A program made the translations under genes and the position numbers. Below the pieces are notes generated by a model. It made no database searches and was not told the origin of the DNA. It worked only from the letters and a program-made list of their open reading frames with translations. A DNA stretch of 64,000 nt from Bradyrhizobium nivariense (lineage in GTDB: Bacteria; Pseudomonadota; Alphaproteobacteria; Rhizobiales; Xanthobacteraceae): assembly GCF_029846715.1 (NCBI RefSeq), contig NZ_JARVWW010000019.1:62001-126000 (forward strand), read 5' to 3'. Below are positions 18,508 through 26,882 of this stretch, piece after piece; the stretch's first letter is position 1, and each line of letters begins with the position of its first letter.

Positions 18508-19460
18508 CCGCTTACCGCCTTTACGGAAGCTATTTTCCCGATCAACATCTCGATCTCCGTCTTCACGAGATCCGGCACCGCGTTCTGCACCATGTGGCCG
18601 AGATCAGGCAGCACGATCAGCTTTGCATTTTGTACGGTCGCGGCGAACGGGCGCGCGTGAATGTTGGTCTTCACGGTCTTGTCGGGCTCGCCGGCGATGA
18701 TCGTGACCGGCGCCGATATCTCGCCGTAGCGCGCAACCTGCGCGGCGACCGCTTCCTTCAGCGTCACCAGATCATAGGCGTTGGCGATGAACTCGCGCGG
18801 GCGCAGCAGCAGCGGCGTCGCGGAGTCCTGCACGAAACCATCCGGCATCATTTGCGGCAGGAAGACGTTGCGCGCGCCGGGCTCGCTCAGGAAATAGCCG
18901 AGCGGCAGGGTTATGGTGTAGGCGAGCAGCGGGCCGATCACGGGCGTTGCGATGATCTCGTTGTAGCGGCCGACGCCGCCGCGCCAAGGATGGGTGACGG
19001 GCGCGAGCATCACAAGGCCCGCGACGCGGCCGGGATGATCGAGTGCCAACCGCGCGCCGAGCGCGCCGCTCCAGGAATGCACGACGAAGACCGCGCGATC
19101 GATCCCGAGCTTGTCGAGCGCCTCATCGATCATCCGCGCCTGGACCTCCGGCGTCGAATCCTGCCGCCGCGCCCGCGTGCTCCAGCCATGGCCGGGACGG
19201 TCGATCAGGATGACGCGGTGGTTGTTGGCGAGGAGGTCGCCGAGCGGCCGCCGCATCGCTTCCAGGTTGGAGCTCGCGCCGTGCAGCATCACGATCGGCA
19301 GGCCCGGATCGCGAGGGCCGATATCGACGACGTGAAGCACAGCCCCATCGACCTCGATCATCCGGCCCAGCGGTGGAAAGGCGCGTTGCACGGCGAGGAC
19401 GCCGGCCTGCGTGACCAGCGCCAGCAGCACCAGCGCCGTCACGACTGACATCACGATCAT
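18504..19460 (-). CDS. alpha/beta hydrolase with N-terminal membrane anchor
   Basis: This 318-residue protein begins with a single hydrophobic segment (MIVMSVVTALVLLALVTQAG), so it is membrane-anchored or exported. An alpha/beta-hydrolase fold follows. The oxyanion strand is MLHGASSN, the nucleophile elbow is VVHSWSGA (Ser in place of the usual second Gly position), the acid is in GEPDKTV, and the catalytic His is in LGHMVQ. The likely activity is a carboxylic ester or epoxide hydrolase type, but the substrate cannot be read. The ATG at 19460 gives the hydrophobic start. It is convergent with higA and overlaps it by four bases. Confidence 0.85.
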   Translation of the reverse strand: MIVMSVVTALVLLALVTQAGVLAVQRAFPPLGRMIEVDGAVLHVVDIGPRDPGLPIVMLHGASSNLEAMRRPLGDLLANNHRVILIDRPGHGWSTRARRQDSTPEVQARMIDEALDKLGIDRAVFVVHSWSGALGARLALDHPGRVAGLVMLAPVTHPWRGGVGRYNEIIATPVIGPLLAYTITLPLGYFLSEPGARNVFLPQMMPDGFVQDSATPLLLRPREFIANAYDLVTLKEAVAAQVARYGEISAPVTIIAGEPDKTVKTNIHARPFAATVQNAKLIVLPDLGHMVQNAVPDLVKTEIEMLIGKIASVKAVSG

Positions 19461-19785
19461 GGATGGAATCCGGGCGATGCAGGGCACAGGGCAGTTACGT
19501 GGCTTGCGGGCGGCAGTTTCGCCCGGGGAGACCCCGCGCTCCACTGAAATGCCGGGGCTGTGGATATGTGCATAATTCCTGCAGGAAAAAAGGCAACGAA
19601 ATCAACGTTATTCCCCCGCAGCAGCAAGCTTCGAAACAGCTTCATGCAGTCGTCATCACGGCTTCCATATAATCGCCACGGTCGGTTCCGCCATTTAGAC
19701 GCGGGTGGGCGCCGATCCTGCTCGCAACCCCTCGGGATGCGAGAAGGCCGGTAGGATTTGTCCTGATTTGAACCGGAGAATTTCA
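19461..19785. other. intergenic region, no gene assigned
   Basis: This 325-base gap separates divergent genes. A TATAAT hexamer at 19668-19673 is a candidate -10 element for the small gene at 19786, but the matching -35 is weak. A hairpin-like TCCTGCAGGA is present near 19577. No coding frame with good composition is seen. Confidence 0.45.
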
Positions 19786-19968
19786 ATGAGCTTCAGATCC
19801 AAAGACACTGCGATCGACGAGATCGTGGCAAGCTGCAACGGCGACCTGCGCGGTGCCGTGCGCGCGCTGCTGCTGATCAACGAGCACCTCGAGACGGAGC
19901 TTGCAAAGGCCTACGCCGCAGCGATCGATCGCGGCCTCGCCGAGCGCGGCGGCAGCGCTTTGCACTAG
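19786..19968 (+). CDS. small conserved-looking protein of unknown function (60 aa)
   Basis: This 60-residue soluble protein begins MSFRSKDTAIDEIVASCNGD and appears all helical, with a Leu/Ala-rich middle (LRGAVRALLLINEHLETEL). The ATG is preceded by CCGGAGAA at good spacing, which supports translation. The composition is acidic-amphipathic with no membrane segment. I recall similar short proteins in Bradyrhizobium but cannot name a family. It stands alone. Confidence 0.6.
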   Translation: MSFRSKDTAIDEIVASCNGDLRGAVRALLLINEHLETELAKAYAAAIDRGLAERGGSALH

Positions 19969-19980
19969 GTCGCTGTCGAC

Positions 19981-20241
19981 CTAGTTTGTCCTGTCCTCGT
20001 CCTTTTCCTCGTCAGGCGTGAGTGCGGGACAGGCGCGGATCGTCGAACGGGCAAGCTTGGCGTCGGCTTTCGATTTGTACGGGCCGTCACCGAACCAGAC
20101 GTCGCCGATGATGACGGGATTGCTGGTCACAATGTTGCATTTTCCGGTGGCGCGGTTGCCGACCACCCAGAACAGTCCGTCGGCGAGGCTCACCGTGCCC
20201 GACGCGAGCAGCAATATCCCTGCAAAGATCAAACGCTTCAT
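19981..20241 (-). CDS. small secreted protein of unknown function
   Basis: This 86-residue protein has a signal peptide (MKRLIFAGILLLASGTVSLA) and a short mature domain of about 66 residues containing two Cys (GKCNIVT and IRACPAL) that could form a disulphide. It ends with an acidic tail (DEEKDEDRTN). The ATG at 20241 is chosen because it starts the signal peptide. No domain is recognised. It is convergent with the 60-residue gene and lies downstream of the TPR protein gene on the same strand. Confidence 0.7.
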   Translation of the reverse strand: MKRLIFAGILLLASGTVSLADGLFWVVGNRATGKCNIVTSNPVIIGDVWFGDGPYKSKADAKLARSTIRACPALTPDEEKDEDRTN

Positions 20242-20365
20242 GGCTGTGCTCCCGCCATGAAGGTAGGCCTGCGGCCGTGCCACCCATACCCCTTGTAACG
20301 CGCCGCGTGTCATCGTGGTTAACACGCCTGCGCCGCATTCGATCGAGCAATGATCGACTTGTCCG

Positions 20366-21007
20366 CTAAATATCGCGGCCTTCGACCTTCTCGGTCAGCG
20401 CCTTGACCTGGTCTGGGATCTTCTCGAGGTGCGGATTGACGGCGAGCGCCTTGCGGTAGGCCTCGAGCGCGCGCTTTTCGTCGCCGATCTCCTGCATGAT
20501 CATGCCAAGGCCTGCGAGCGCGCCGAAATGGCGGGGCTCGCGGATCAGCACCTCGCGGATGTCGGCAAGCGAGCGGCCATAGTCGTTCTGCATGTAGTAG
20601 AGCGTCGCGCGCCGGTTCCAGGCCTCGATGTAGTCGGGCCTGAGCTTGACGACCGAATCCAGCAACTTGATCGCAACCTCGATCTTCTTTGCGTCGACCG
20701 CGGTCTTGGCCCGCGCCATCAACAGCGCCGCGGTGTCGCTCGGCGTCTGGATCCAGATCGCCCAGATCCGCGCCTCGACATGCTTGGCGCTGACCTCGTC
20801 GGGCGCAGCTTTCAGCGCGCCGAACAGGAAATCGAGATTCTTGGTGCGGTCGACCTTGGGCAGCTTGGCCGGCGCTTCCGGAAGTTTCTTCTGCTTGCCG
20901 GGCGGGGCCGGCGGATCAATCTGCTGCGCCAGCGCAGGAGCGAGGCAGGCGGCTCCCAGCACAAGGGCCAGACACAGGGTGCGCGCGAAGAGGAATCTCA
21001 CTGCCAT
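20366..21007 (-). CDS. secreted tetratricopeptide-repeat protein
   Basis: This 213-residue protein has a signal peptide (MAVRFLFARTLCLALVLGA ... ALAQQ) and a Pro/Lys-rich linker. At least three TPR-like helical pairs follow from about residue 75 to the end (for example YIEAWNRRATLYYMQNDYG and GDEKRALEAYRKALAVNPH). It is probably periplasmic and scaffolds protein-protein contacts. The ATG at 21007 is the signal peptide start. It is a single gene 125 bases upstream of the small secreted gene on the same strand, so the two may be co-transcribed. Confidence 0.82.
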   Translation of the reverse strand: MAVRFLFARTLCLALVLGAACLAPALAQQIDPPAPPGKQKKLPEAPAKLPKVDRTKNLDFLFGALKAAPDEVSAKHVEARIWAIWIQTPSDTAALLMARAKTAVDAKKIEVAIKLLDSVVKLRPDYIEAWNRRATLYYMQNDYGRSLADIREVLIREPRHFGALAGLGMIMQEIGDEKRALEAYRKALAVNPHLEKIPDQVKALTEKVEGRDI

Positions 21008-21141
21008 GGTCGAAGTGTAAACGCGTAAAGCCGCCCTTGCAAAGCAGGGCGGCGTCAAACTCGTGTGAGACCGTGGTCTTGCGGGGCGCGCGCTCGGGCA
21101 TCCGGCAGGGCGAAATCAGCCGCCCAGATCAGCCGCCCAAA

Positions 21142-21267
21142 TCAGCCCTGGCGAGCCTTGAAGCGGCGCTGCACCTTGTTGATCACATAGACCCGGCCCT
21201 TGCGGCGGACCAGGCGGTTGGCGCGATGGCGACCGCGCAGCGATTTCAGCGAGTTACGGACCTTCAT
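21142..21267 (-). CDS. rpmJ: 50S ribosomal protein L36
   Basis: This 41-residue protein begins MKVRNSLKSLRGRHRANR and is very basic. It is a full-length L36 of the Cys-free type, which lacks the zinc-binding Cys residues of the other L36 class. It sits in the large ribosomal subunit. It is not in a ribosomal protein operon here, which is normal for rpmJ in many alphaproteobacteria. Confidence 0.96.
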   Translation of the reverse strand: MKVRNSLKSLRGRHRANRLVRRKGRVYVINKVQRRFKARQG

Positions 21268-21562
21268 GGCAGAATCCTGAACGTTCGAAAGGCCGTGTTC
21301 GGCACTACCGTTTCGGCACGCGCGAATGAGGCAAAATGAGATTTTTCCCGCTGGCAGATCGACCGCCCGGGACGCGGCGGTTCTTAAGGCATGGGAGGAC
21401 CGGATGTCAATGTTAACTGCCCCGTTCCGACCCAGCAAATTCTTGAAAACAACCCCATGCAAAGTAGAAGGGGCCGGATCGGCCCCAATCTGCATCCCCC
21501 ACAACGCCTTGCCAAATTCGTTATATCATATAATCAAATCGGCAACCGTCGGGAGGACACCA

Positions 21563-22447
21563 ATGCCGAAGCTGAAGCTGCCCAATATCGACGACGTCGT
21601 CGCCATCGACATCCACACCCATGCCGAGGAGCCCTGCGGCACCCATCCCGACGACGGCTATGACGATTTCCAGGCGCAGATGGCCGACTATTTCAAGTCG
21701 CCGCACAAGCATCCGCCGACCGTGCCGGAAACCGCCGCCTACTATCGCTCCAAGAACATCGCCGCGGTGATCTTCCCGGTCGATGCCGAGCGCGAGACCG
21801 GCTTCCGCCGCTACAAGAATGAGGAGATGCTGGAGATCGCCTCCGACCATCTCGACGTCCTCATCCCCTTCGTCTCGATCGACCCGCACAAGGGCAAGCT
21901 CGGGGTGCGCGAGGCGCGCAAGCTGATCGAGGAATACGGGGTGCGCGGCTTCAAATTCCATCCGACCATGCAGGGCTTCTACGCCAACGACCGCATGGCC
22001 TATCCGCTCTATGAAGAGATCAACAATGGCGGCGCGATCGCGCTGTTCCACACCGGCCAGACCGGCGTCGGCTCGGGCATGCCGGGCGGCATGGGCATGC
22101 GGCTGAAATATTCCAACCCGATGTACATGGACGACGTCGCGGCTGACTTCCCCGACCTCAAGATCATCCTCGCCCACCCCTCCTTCCCCTGGCAGGAAGA
22201 GGCGCTGTCGGTCGCGACCCACAAGCCCAACGTCTATATCGACCTGTCGGGCTGGTCGCCGAAATATTTCCCGCCGATCCTGATCCGCTACATCAACTCG
22301 ATCCTGCAGGACAAGATGCTGTTCGGCTCGGACTGGCCGGTGATCACGCCGGACCGCTGGCTGTCGGATTTCGCCAAGATCGACATCCGCGACGAAATCC
22401 GGCCGAAGGTGCTGAAGGCCAACGCGCGCAAGCTGCTGGGGATCTAG
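21563..22447 (+). CDS. amidohydrolase (amidohydrolase_2 family)
   Basis: This 294-residue metal-dependent hydrolase or decarboxylase has the TIM-barrel metal motif IDIHTHAEE near the N-terminus. The barrel His appears in GFKFHPTMQGF, a further His in FHTGQTG, IILAHPSFPW follows, and the conserved Asp is in MLFGSDWPVITP. This set is typical of the 2-pyrone-4,6-dicarboxylate and o-aminocarboxymuconate-semialdehyde decarboxylase branch, often linked to aromatic catabolism. The actual substrate is unknown. The ATG at 21563 follows GGGAGG at the right spacing, ruling out the longer frame from 21326. It is divergent from rpmJ. Confidence 0.88.
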   Translation: MPKLKLPNIDDVVAIDIHTHAEEPCGTHPDDGYDDFQAQMADYFKSPHKHPPTVPETAAYYRSKNIAAVIFPVDAERETGFRRYKNEEMLEIASDHLDVLIPFVSIDPHKGKLGVREARKLIEEYGVRGFKFHPTMQGFYANDRMAYPLYEEINNGGAIALFHTGQTGVGSGMPGGMGMRLKYSNPMYMDDVAADFPDLKIILAHPSFPWQEEALSVATHKPNVYIDLSGWSPKYFPPILIRYINSILQDKMLFGSDWPVITPDRWLSDFAKIDIRDEIRPKVLKANARKLLGI

Positions 22448-22469
22448 ATACTGATCGCCGTAACGCATC

Positions 22470-22499
22470 GAGGGCTTCGACGCTGTTATCGAAGCCCTC
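22470..22499 (+). terminator. hairpin after the amidohydrolase gene
   Basis: A perfect 11-bp stem (GAGGGCTTCGA ... TCGAAGCCCTC, 8-base loop) lies 23 bases past the stop. It lacks a T-tract, so its terminator role is likely but not certain. Confidence 0.6.
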
Positions 22500-22661
22500 A
22501 CGCTCAGGCGTTCAAGGCCTCAGACTTGCGCCAGGCCTCCATCGACGAAAGTGCCTCCGCTAGTAGACTACAGTCTCGCCCCTTTGGGACACAGGTTGGC
22601 CGATGCCCTCGTGCCGCTCTGCTCGTGGGGAGCCGGTGAATCTGATGGCCACGGTGTGCGA

Positions 22662-23009
22662 TCAGTTCACGCTTGCGAGGAAGCCAGCCAGGATTGTCCG
22701 GCTTTGGCTCAGCGTCTCGATACGTTCGTCGATCAGGCCGACCTGCTGAGTGAGTATCTTTCGCAGTTCGTTGCACGGCGTGAAAGCTGGATCGTTGTTC
22801 CTTACGCAGGGGAGCAACCGCTTGATGGTTTCGAGCGTCATCCCCGCGCCGCCGAGCATCTTGATGCGCCGTACGGTTTCCTCTTCGGCGAGGCCATAGT
22901 CGCGATAGCCGGAGTTCGTCCGCTGCGGCGCAAGCAGTCCTTCACCTTCATAGTAGCGCAGCATTCGGACGCTGACTCCCGTCCGCCGGGAAAGCTCACC
23001 AATCTTCAC
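22662..23009 (-). CDS. MerR-family transcriptional regulator
   Basis: This 115-residue protein has the MerR winged helix at its N-terminus (MKIGELSRRTGVSVRMLRYYE), the family's GLL-type wing (NSGYRDYG), and a coiled-coil dimerisation helix ending near residue 115. Two Cys residues (LLPCVRN and FTPCNEL) lie in the effector region. Without the C-terminal Cys pair of metal sensors, the inducer is more likely an organic molecule or oxidant, which is inference. The start codon is GTG. It is divergent from the dehydrogenase gene and shares a MerR-type promoter with a 19-bp spacer. Confidence 0.93.
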   Translation of the reverse strand: MKIGELSRRTGVSVRMLRYYEGEGLLAPQRTNSGYRDYGLAEEETVRRIKMLGGAGMTLETIKRLLPCVRNNDPAFTPCNELRKILTQQVGLIDERIETLSQSRTILAGFLASVN

Positions 23010-23020
23010 CCGAAAACCTC

Positions 23021-23051
23021 TTGACCCTGACAGCGCTGTCAGAGCTTACAG
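23021..23051 (+). promoter_or_regulatory. MerR-type promoter/operator with 19-bp spacer
   Basis: TTGACC (23021-23026) and TTACAG (23046-23051) are separated by 19 bp. The perfect 16-bp palindrome CTGACAGC-GCTGTCAG (23027-23042) fills the spacer. This long spacer with an internal palindrome is the hallmark of MerR-activated promoters, so the divergent regulator should act here on the dehydrogenase gene. Confidence 0.9.
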
Positions 23052-23094
23052 CCTCTGCTCGTCCAAGTGAATGCCGCTTGCGAAGGGAGCAACG

Positions 23095-24105
23095 ATGAAA
23101 GCCTACCATCTGAATGGCCATGCTGGTGCCGCTAGCCTTGTGCGGGCCGACGTCAGTCAACCGGAACCCGCCAACGGCGAGGTCCGCATCCGGGTCGAAG
23201 CCGCAAGCCTCAACTACCGCGACCTCCTGATCCTCGACCGCGCAGCCCAAGGCGAGCTCAACGGCCGCGTGCCGCTCTGTGACGGTGTAGGCGTCGTTGA
23301 CGCCATCGGCGCCGACGTCGTGCAATGGAAGGTGGGCGATCGCGTCGCCGCATCGTACTTTCGCGATTGGATCTCGGGGCCGTTCAAGGCCAGCTACATT
23401 CTGTCAGCTCTCGGCGGCAACACCTTGGATGGAATGCTGGCTGAGTATGTCGTGCTGCCGGCAACCGCACTGGTGTCCGTGCCGGCGCATTTGTCCTCGG
23501 TCGAGGCCGCGACCCTGCCCTGTGCCGGCGTCACGGCTTTCCATGGCCTCATCGCACGCGGCGGGATGGGCAAAGGCGATACGTTGCTGGTCCAGGGAAC
23601 GGGTGGCGTCGCGCTGTTCGGCCTTCAGTTCGCAGTGGCGCTGGGCGCGCGCGCGATTGTGATATCCTCCTCTGACGAAAAACTCGCCCGCGCCAAGGCG
23701 CTGGGCGGCTCGATTCTCATCAACTACCGCGACACCCCTGACTGGGATGCCGCCCTGATGAAGGCGACGAATGGCTCAGGAGCCAGTCATGTCCTCGAAC
23801 TCGGCGGTCCCGGCACCTATGACCGATCGCTGCGATCGGTCGCTTCGGGTGGCAAGATCGTTCAGATTGGCGTTTTGACGGGGTTCGGCCCCAAGCCCGA
23901 CCTCGCGCGTCTTCAGTGGGAGAATGCCGACATCATCGGCGTCACCGTCGGATCGGTCGAACACTTTGCCGCGATGAATCGCTTCCTGACCGAACATGCG
24001 ATCCACCCTATCGTCGATCGGATCTATGGCTTCGACGAGGCCCCCGAAGCATATGCGCACCTCCGAACCGGCTCACACTTCGGCAAGATCGTCATAAAAT
24101 TTTAG
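23095..24105 (+). CDS. zinc-independent medium-chain dehydrogenase / quinone reductase-like
   Basis: This 336-residue protein is a medium-chain dehydrogenase/reductase. The N-terminal GroES-like domain begins MKAYHLNGHAGAASLV. The NAD(P)-binding Rossmann motif is QGTGGVALFGLQFAVALGA at about residues 165-183. The catalytic-site Cys is replaced (SLNYRDLLI has Asn-Tyr-Arg) and the four-Cys structural zinc site is absent. This is the pattern of the zinc-independent quinone reductase branch. The substrate is probably an enone or quinone, but it may reduce other carbonyls. The ATG at 23095 follows GAAGGGAGC. Regulation by the divergent MerR protein is likely. Confidence 0.88.
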   Translation: MKAYHLNGHAGAASLVRADVSQPEPANGEVRIRVEAASLNYRDLLILDRAAQGELNGRVPLCDGVGVVDAIGADVVQWKVGDRVAASYFRDWISGPFKASYILSALGGNTLDGMLAEYVVLPATALVSVPAHLSSVEAATLPCAGVTAFHGLIARGGMGKGDTLLVQGTGGVALFGLQFAVALGARAIVISSSDEKLARAKALGGSILINYRDTPDWDAALMKATNGSGASHVLELGGPGTYDRSLRSVASGGKIVQIGVLTGFGPKPDLARLQWENADIIGVTVGSVEHFAAMNRFLTEHAIHPIVDRIYGFDEAPEAYAHLRTGSHFGKIVIKF

Positions 24106-24198
24106 AAGCCAACGGCCCAATTCGCGTTTCCGTCTTGGATCGATATAGCTGCGCCTAGTATAGTCCATGCGCCTGCAGCGAGCCGGAGGACCGGTCAA

Positions 24199-24936
24199 TT
24201 GAGCCTGAAAGCCGTTGTCTTCGATGCCTACGGAACGCTCTACGATATCCAGTCGGTCGCCGAGATCACCGAGGATGCATTTCCGGGCTACGGCGAGATC
24301 ATCACGCAGATCTGGCGGATCAAGCAGCTCGAATACACCTGGTTGCGCTCGCTGATGCGACGCTACCAGGACTTTGCAGCCGTCACGCGCGACTCGCTTG
24401 CCTATACGCTGCGCGTGCTCGGGCTCGCTTACGAGAACGAGGCATTCGAGCGCGTCGTCGAGAAGTACCTGCATCTCGATCTCTATCCGGATGCGACGGC
24501 AGCGCTCACGGCGCTGAAGCCGCGAAAACTCGCCATCCTCTCCAACGGCAGCCCGGACATGCTGAATGCGCTCGTGCGCAATTCCGGCCTCGACGCCCTG
24601 CTCGACGCCACGATCAGCGTCGATGCGAAGACTATCTTCAAGCCGAGCCCGGAAGCTTACATGCTCATCAGCGAGGTGCTCGGCACCGCGCCTGACGAGG
24701 TGCTGTTCGTCTCGTCCAATCCCTGGGACGTCGCGGGCGCAAAATCGTTCGGGCTGAACGTCGCCTGGATCGAACGGGTGACGCCCGAAGCAATGGCGCT
24801 GGCTTGCGTCGAGAACGAACTCGTGGCACCGCTGACGATGTTCAAGGCGATCCGCACCCAGATGGACGAGCTCGGGTTTGCGCCGGATCATCGTGTCCGC
24901 GCGCTCTCCGAGCTGCCCGGGATCATCCAAGGATGA
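24199..24936 (+). CDS. L-2-haloacid dehalogenase-type HAD hydrolase
   Basis: This 245-residue HAD-superfamily enzyme hydrolyses 2-haloacids with inversion at C2. Motif I is VFDAYGTLYD, with Asp-9 as nucleophile. LSNGSPDML gives motif II Ser, FKPSPEAY carries the motif III Lys, and SSNPWDVAGAKSFG is the motif IV region with the extra Asn typical of dehalogenases. The Arg in RIKQLEYTWLRS fits the halide/substrate pocket. The start is TTG at 24199 behind GGAGG at ideal spacing. The tRNA-editing gene follows 46 bases later. The true substrate may be non-halogenated. Confidence 0.88.
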   Translation: MSLKAVVFDAYGTLYDIQSVAEITEDAFPGYGEIITQIWRIKQLEYTWLRSLMRRYQDFAAVTRDSLAYTLRVLGLAYENEAFERVVEKYLHLDLYPDATAALTALKPRKLAILSNGSPDMLNALVRNSGLDALLDATISVDAKTIFKPSPEAYMLISEVLGTAPDEVLFVSSNPWDVAGAKSFGLNVAWIERVTPEAMALACVENELVAPLTMFKAIRTQMDELGFAPDHRVRALSELPGIIQG

Positions 24937-24982
24937 CCCGGGGATCGTCGCCCGCCCATAAGTCTGGAATGAGCCGACCTGA

Positions 24983-25450
24983 ATGAGCCTTCAATCCGTT
25001 CGCGCCTTCTTCGCTGAAAAAGCCCCCGACATCACCGTCATCGAATCCCCGATCAGCTCCGCGACCGTGCCGCTGGCCGCCGAAGCCTATGGGGTCGAAC
25101 CCGGAATGATCGCCAAGACGCTGTCGCTGCGGATCGGCGAGCGCGTGATCCTGATCGTCGCGGCCGGCACCTCGCGCATGGACAACAAGAAGGTGAAGGC
25201 TGCGTTCGGCGGCAAGCCGAAGATGCTGGGCCTGGAAGAGGTCGCGGAGATCACAGGCCACGAGGTCGGCGGCGTCTGTCCGTTCGGGCTGAAGGCGCCG
25301 CTGCCAGTCTATTGCGACGTGTCGCTGAAGGCGTTCGACGTGGTCGTGCCCGCCGCCGGCTCGACCCATAGCGCGGTGCGCATCACGCCGGACCGGATGG
25401 CCGAGCTGACCGGGGCTGAATGGGTCGATGTCTGCGAGATCAGGCCGTAA
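24983..25450 (+). CDS. YbaK/ProX-type aminoacyl-tRNA deacylase
   Basis: This 155-residue protein is a free-standing editing domain of the YbaK/EbsC family, which hydrolyses mischarged tRNAs such as Cys-tRNA(Pro). Recognisable blocks are AKTLSLRIGERVILIV (the substrate Lys region), GTSRMDNKKVKAAFGGK, and GHEVGGVCPFGLK (the active-site Gly-Gly loop). The length is normal for the family. It may be co-transcribed with the dehalogenase gene upstream. Which tRNA it edits cannot be told from sequence. Confidence 0.9.
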   Translation: MSLQSVRAFFAEKAPDITVIESPISSATVPLAAEAYGVEPGMIAKTLSLRIGERVILIVAAGTSRMDNKKVKAAFGGKPKMLGLEEVAEITGHEVGGVCPFGLKAPLPVYCDVSLKAFDVVVPAAGSTHSAVRITPDRMAELTGAEWVDVCEIRP

Positions 25451-25505
25451 GGCAGCTGCGGGATGCCTGATGCATTCGCCGGTCAGGGAGGCTAGTGTAT
25501 GGACC

Positions 25506-26345
25506 ATGCCCGACGATAAGTTGAAACGACGGCTGACCACCGTGCTGTGCGCTGATGTGCACGGCTATTCTCGCCTCATGGAAGCAGACGAGGCGGGAAC
25601 GCTGGAGACACTCCGCCGCTACCGCACGGCCATTGCGGGATTGGTGGAGCGCCATGACGGGCGGATCGTAAACACTTGGGGTGATGCTGTCATCGCCGAA
25701 TTCGCCAGCGTCGTCGAAGGCGTGCAATGTGCGGTCGAGATTCAGCAGGAAATTTCCAACCGGGATTCGGACCCACCTCCCCCGATGCGTTTTCGCATCG
25801 GCATCAATCTCGGCGATGTGATGGTGGATGGTTCCGACCTTTATGGAGACGGGGTCAATATCGCGGCGCATCTGCAAGAACTTGCCGAACCCGGTGGCAT
25901 CGTGATCTCCAGCTCCGCCTATGATCAGGTACACAACAAATTATCTGTTGGCTTCGACTGTCTCGGCCAGCGTCCAATGAAAAACATTGCTCCCGTGACC
26001 AGCTATCGTGTGACCATGAGCGGCCAAACCGCTCAAGCACGGAGCTTGCCGCCTGGCGAACGCCTGGCTTCTCAGGGCGCAGTTGCGGGCTCGGAAACTG
26101 ACGCAGTACACCGCGACAGATACGAGTTATCCACGTGGATGCGCTTCGTTTCAGATGGGCTGGCGAAGCTGCCCCGCCCGCTTGCAGCGGCCCTCACGGT
26201 GTCGGCCTTTCTGATTCTGATCAATATTTTCACCGGCATGCACAAGATCTGGTTCCATTGGCCGGTCGCAGCTTTGCTCTTCGGCGCCATCATGCGGACG
26301 GCGCTCCGGCATCGACCTGAGTCGGACAGCAAGGGGGAGCGCTGA
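25506..26345 (+). CDS. class III adenylate/guanylate cyclase with C-terminal membrane hairpin
   Basis: This 279-residue protein has a class III cyclase domain at the N-terminus (residues 8-175). The metal-binding Asp residues are in LCADVHGYSRLM and TWGDAVIAEF, and GDGVNIAAHLQELAEPGG is the conserved region near the substrate site. A linker follows, then two hydrophobic stretches near the C-terminus (PLAAALTVSAFLILINIF and WPVAALLFGAIMR), which anchor it in the membrane. Having the cyclase N-terminal and the anchor C-terminal is the reverse of most membrane cyclases. Rhizobial genomes carry many such enzymes. The product (cAMP or cGMP) is not determined here. Confidence 0.87.
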   Translation: MPDDKLKRRLTTVLCADVHGYSRLMEADEAGTLETLRRYRTAIAGLVERHDGRIVNTWGDAVIAEFASVVEGVQCAVEIQQEISNRDSDPPPPMRFRIGINLGDVMVDGSDLYGDGVNIAAHLQELAEPGGIVISSSAYDQVHNKLSVGFDCLGQRPMKNIAPVTSYRVTMSGQTAQARSLPPGERLASQGAVAGSETDAVHRDRYELSTWMRFVSDGLAKLPRPLAAALTVSAFLILINIFTGMHKIWFHWPVAALLFGAIMRTALRHRPESDSKGER

Positions 26346-26415
26346 ACGAGGCGGCACGACCGCATCTTCGCGCCTGCTGCTGCGCACGCTCCCGGATCAT
26401 GCTCTCTAGGCAGCC

Positions 26416-26772
26416 CTAATCGTCGTTATCGTCATAAGGTCGCGGCTGCGATTGCGGAGGTGGTGGCGGCGCATTGTTATATCGTGGCACCGGCGCGGCG
26501 CGATTGCGCGGAACCGGCTGCTGCGGCTGCATCTGATTATTGGATTGGAACACCGCGCGGCAGCCGCTGGAGAGCTGCGGCGTGTTCTGCTGCAAGCAAG
26601 CCGTGATGCGGCTCACGTCAGGGATCTGGTCGCTGCACAGCCGCCACACATCCGGCGTGCAGGCCATCTGCTGCTCCATGGTTCCGCGATATTCTTCGGC
26701 GGACGCAGCGCCCTGCGCGACGATGCCGCCGATCGCGAGCGCTACGCCCAGCGCAATCCGCTCTGTCCGCAT
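26416..26772 (-). CDS. secreted Cys-containing protein of unknown function
   Basis: This 118-residue protein has a signal peptide (MRTERIALGVALAIGG ... ASAEEY), then a short domain with four Cys residues (MACTPDVWRLCSDQIPD, ITACLQQ, SSGCRAVF) that probably form two disulphides. A Pro/Gln/Asn-rich low-complexity tail with basic and acidic ends follows (PRYNNAPPPPP, PYDDNDD). Similar four-Cys proteins are common in Bradyrhizobium from memory, but their function is not known to me. It is convergent with the cyclase gene. Confidence 0.75.
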   Translation of the reverse strand: MRTERIALGVALAIGGIVAQGAASAEEYRGTMEQQMACTPDVWRLCSDQIPDVSRITACLQQNTPQLSSGCRAVFQSNNQMQPQQPVPRNRAAPVPRYNNAPPPPPQSQPRPYDDNDD

Positions 26773-26882
26773 GTCCCGATCCTTCTTGAGCCTCTTGAAT
26801 TTGAGTCTCTCAGATTCTCTTCAATCAATGAGACGCGGGGAGGTTCTGGACTAACAAAAAAACGTGAAAACGGGCTAGGAAC

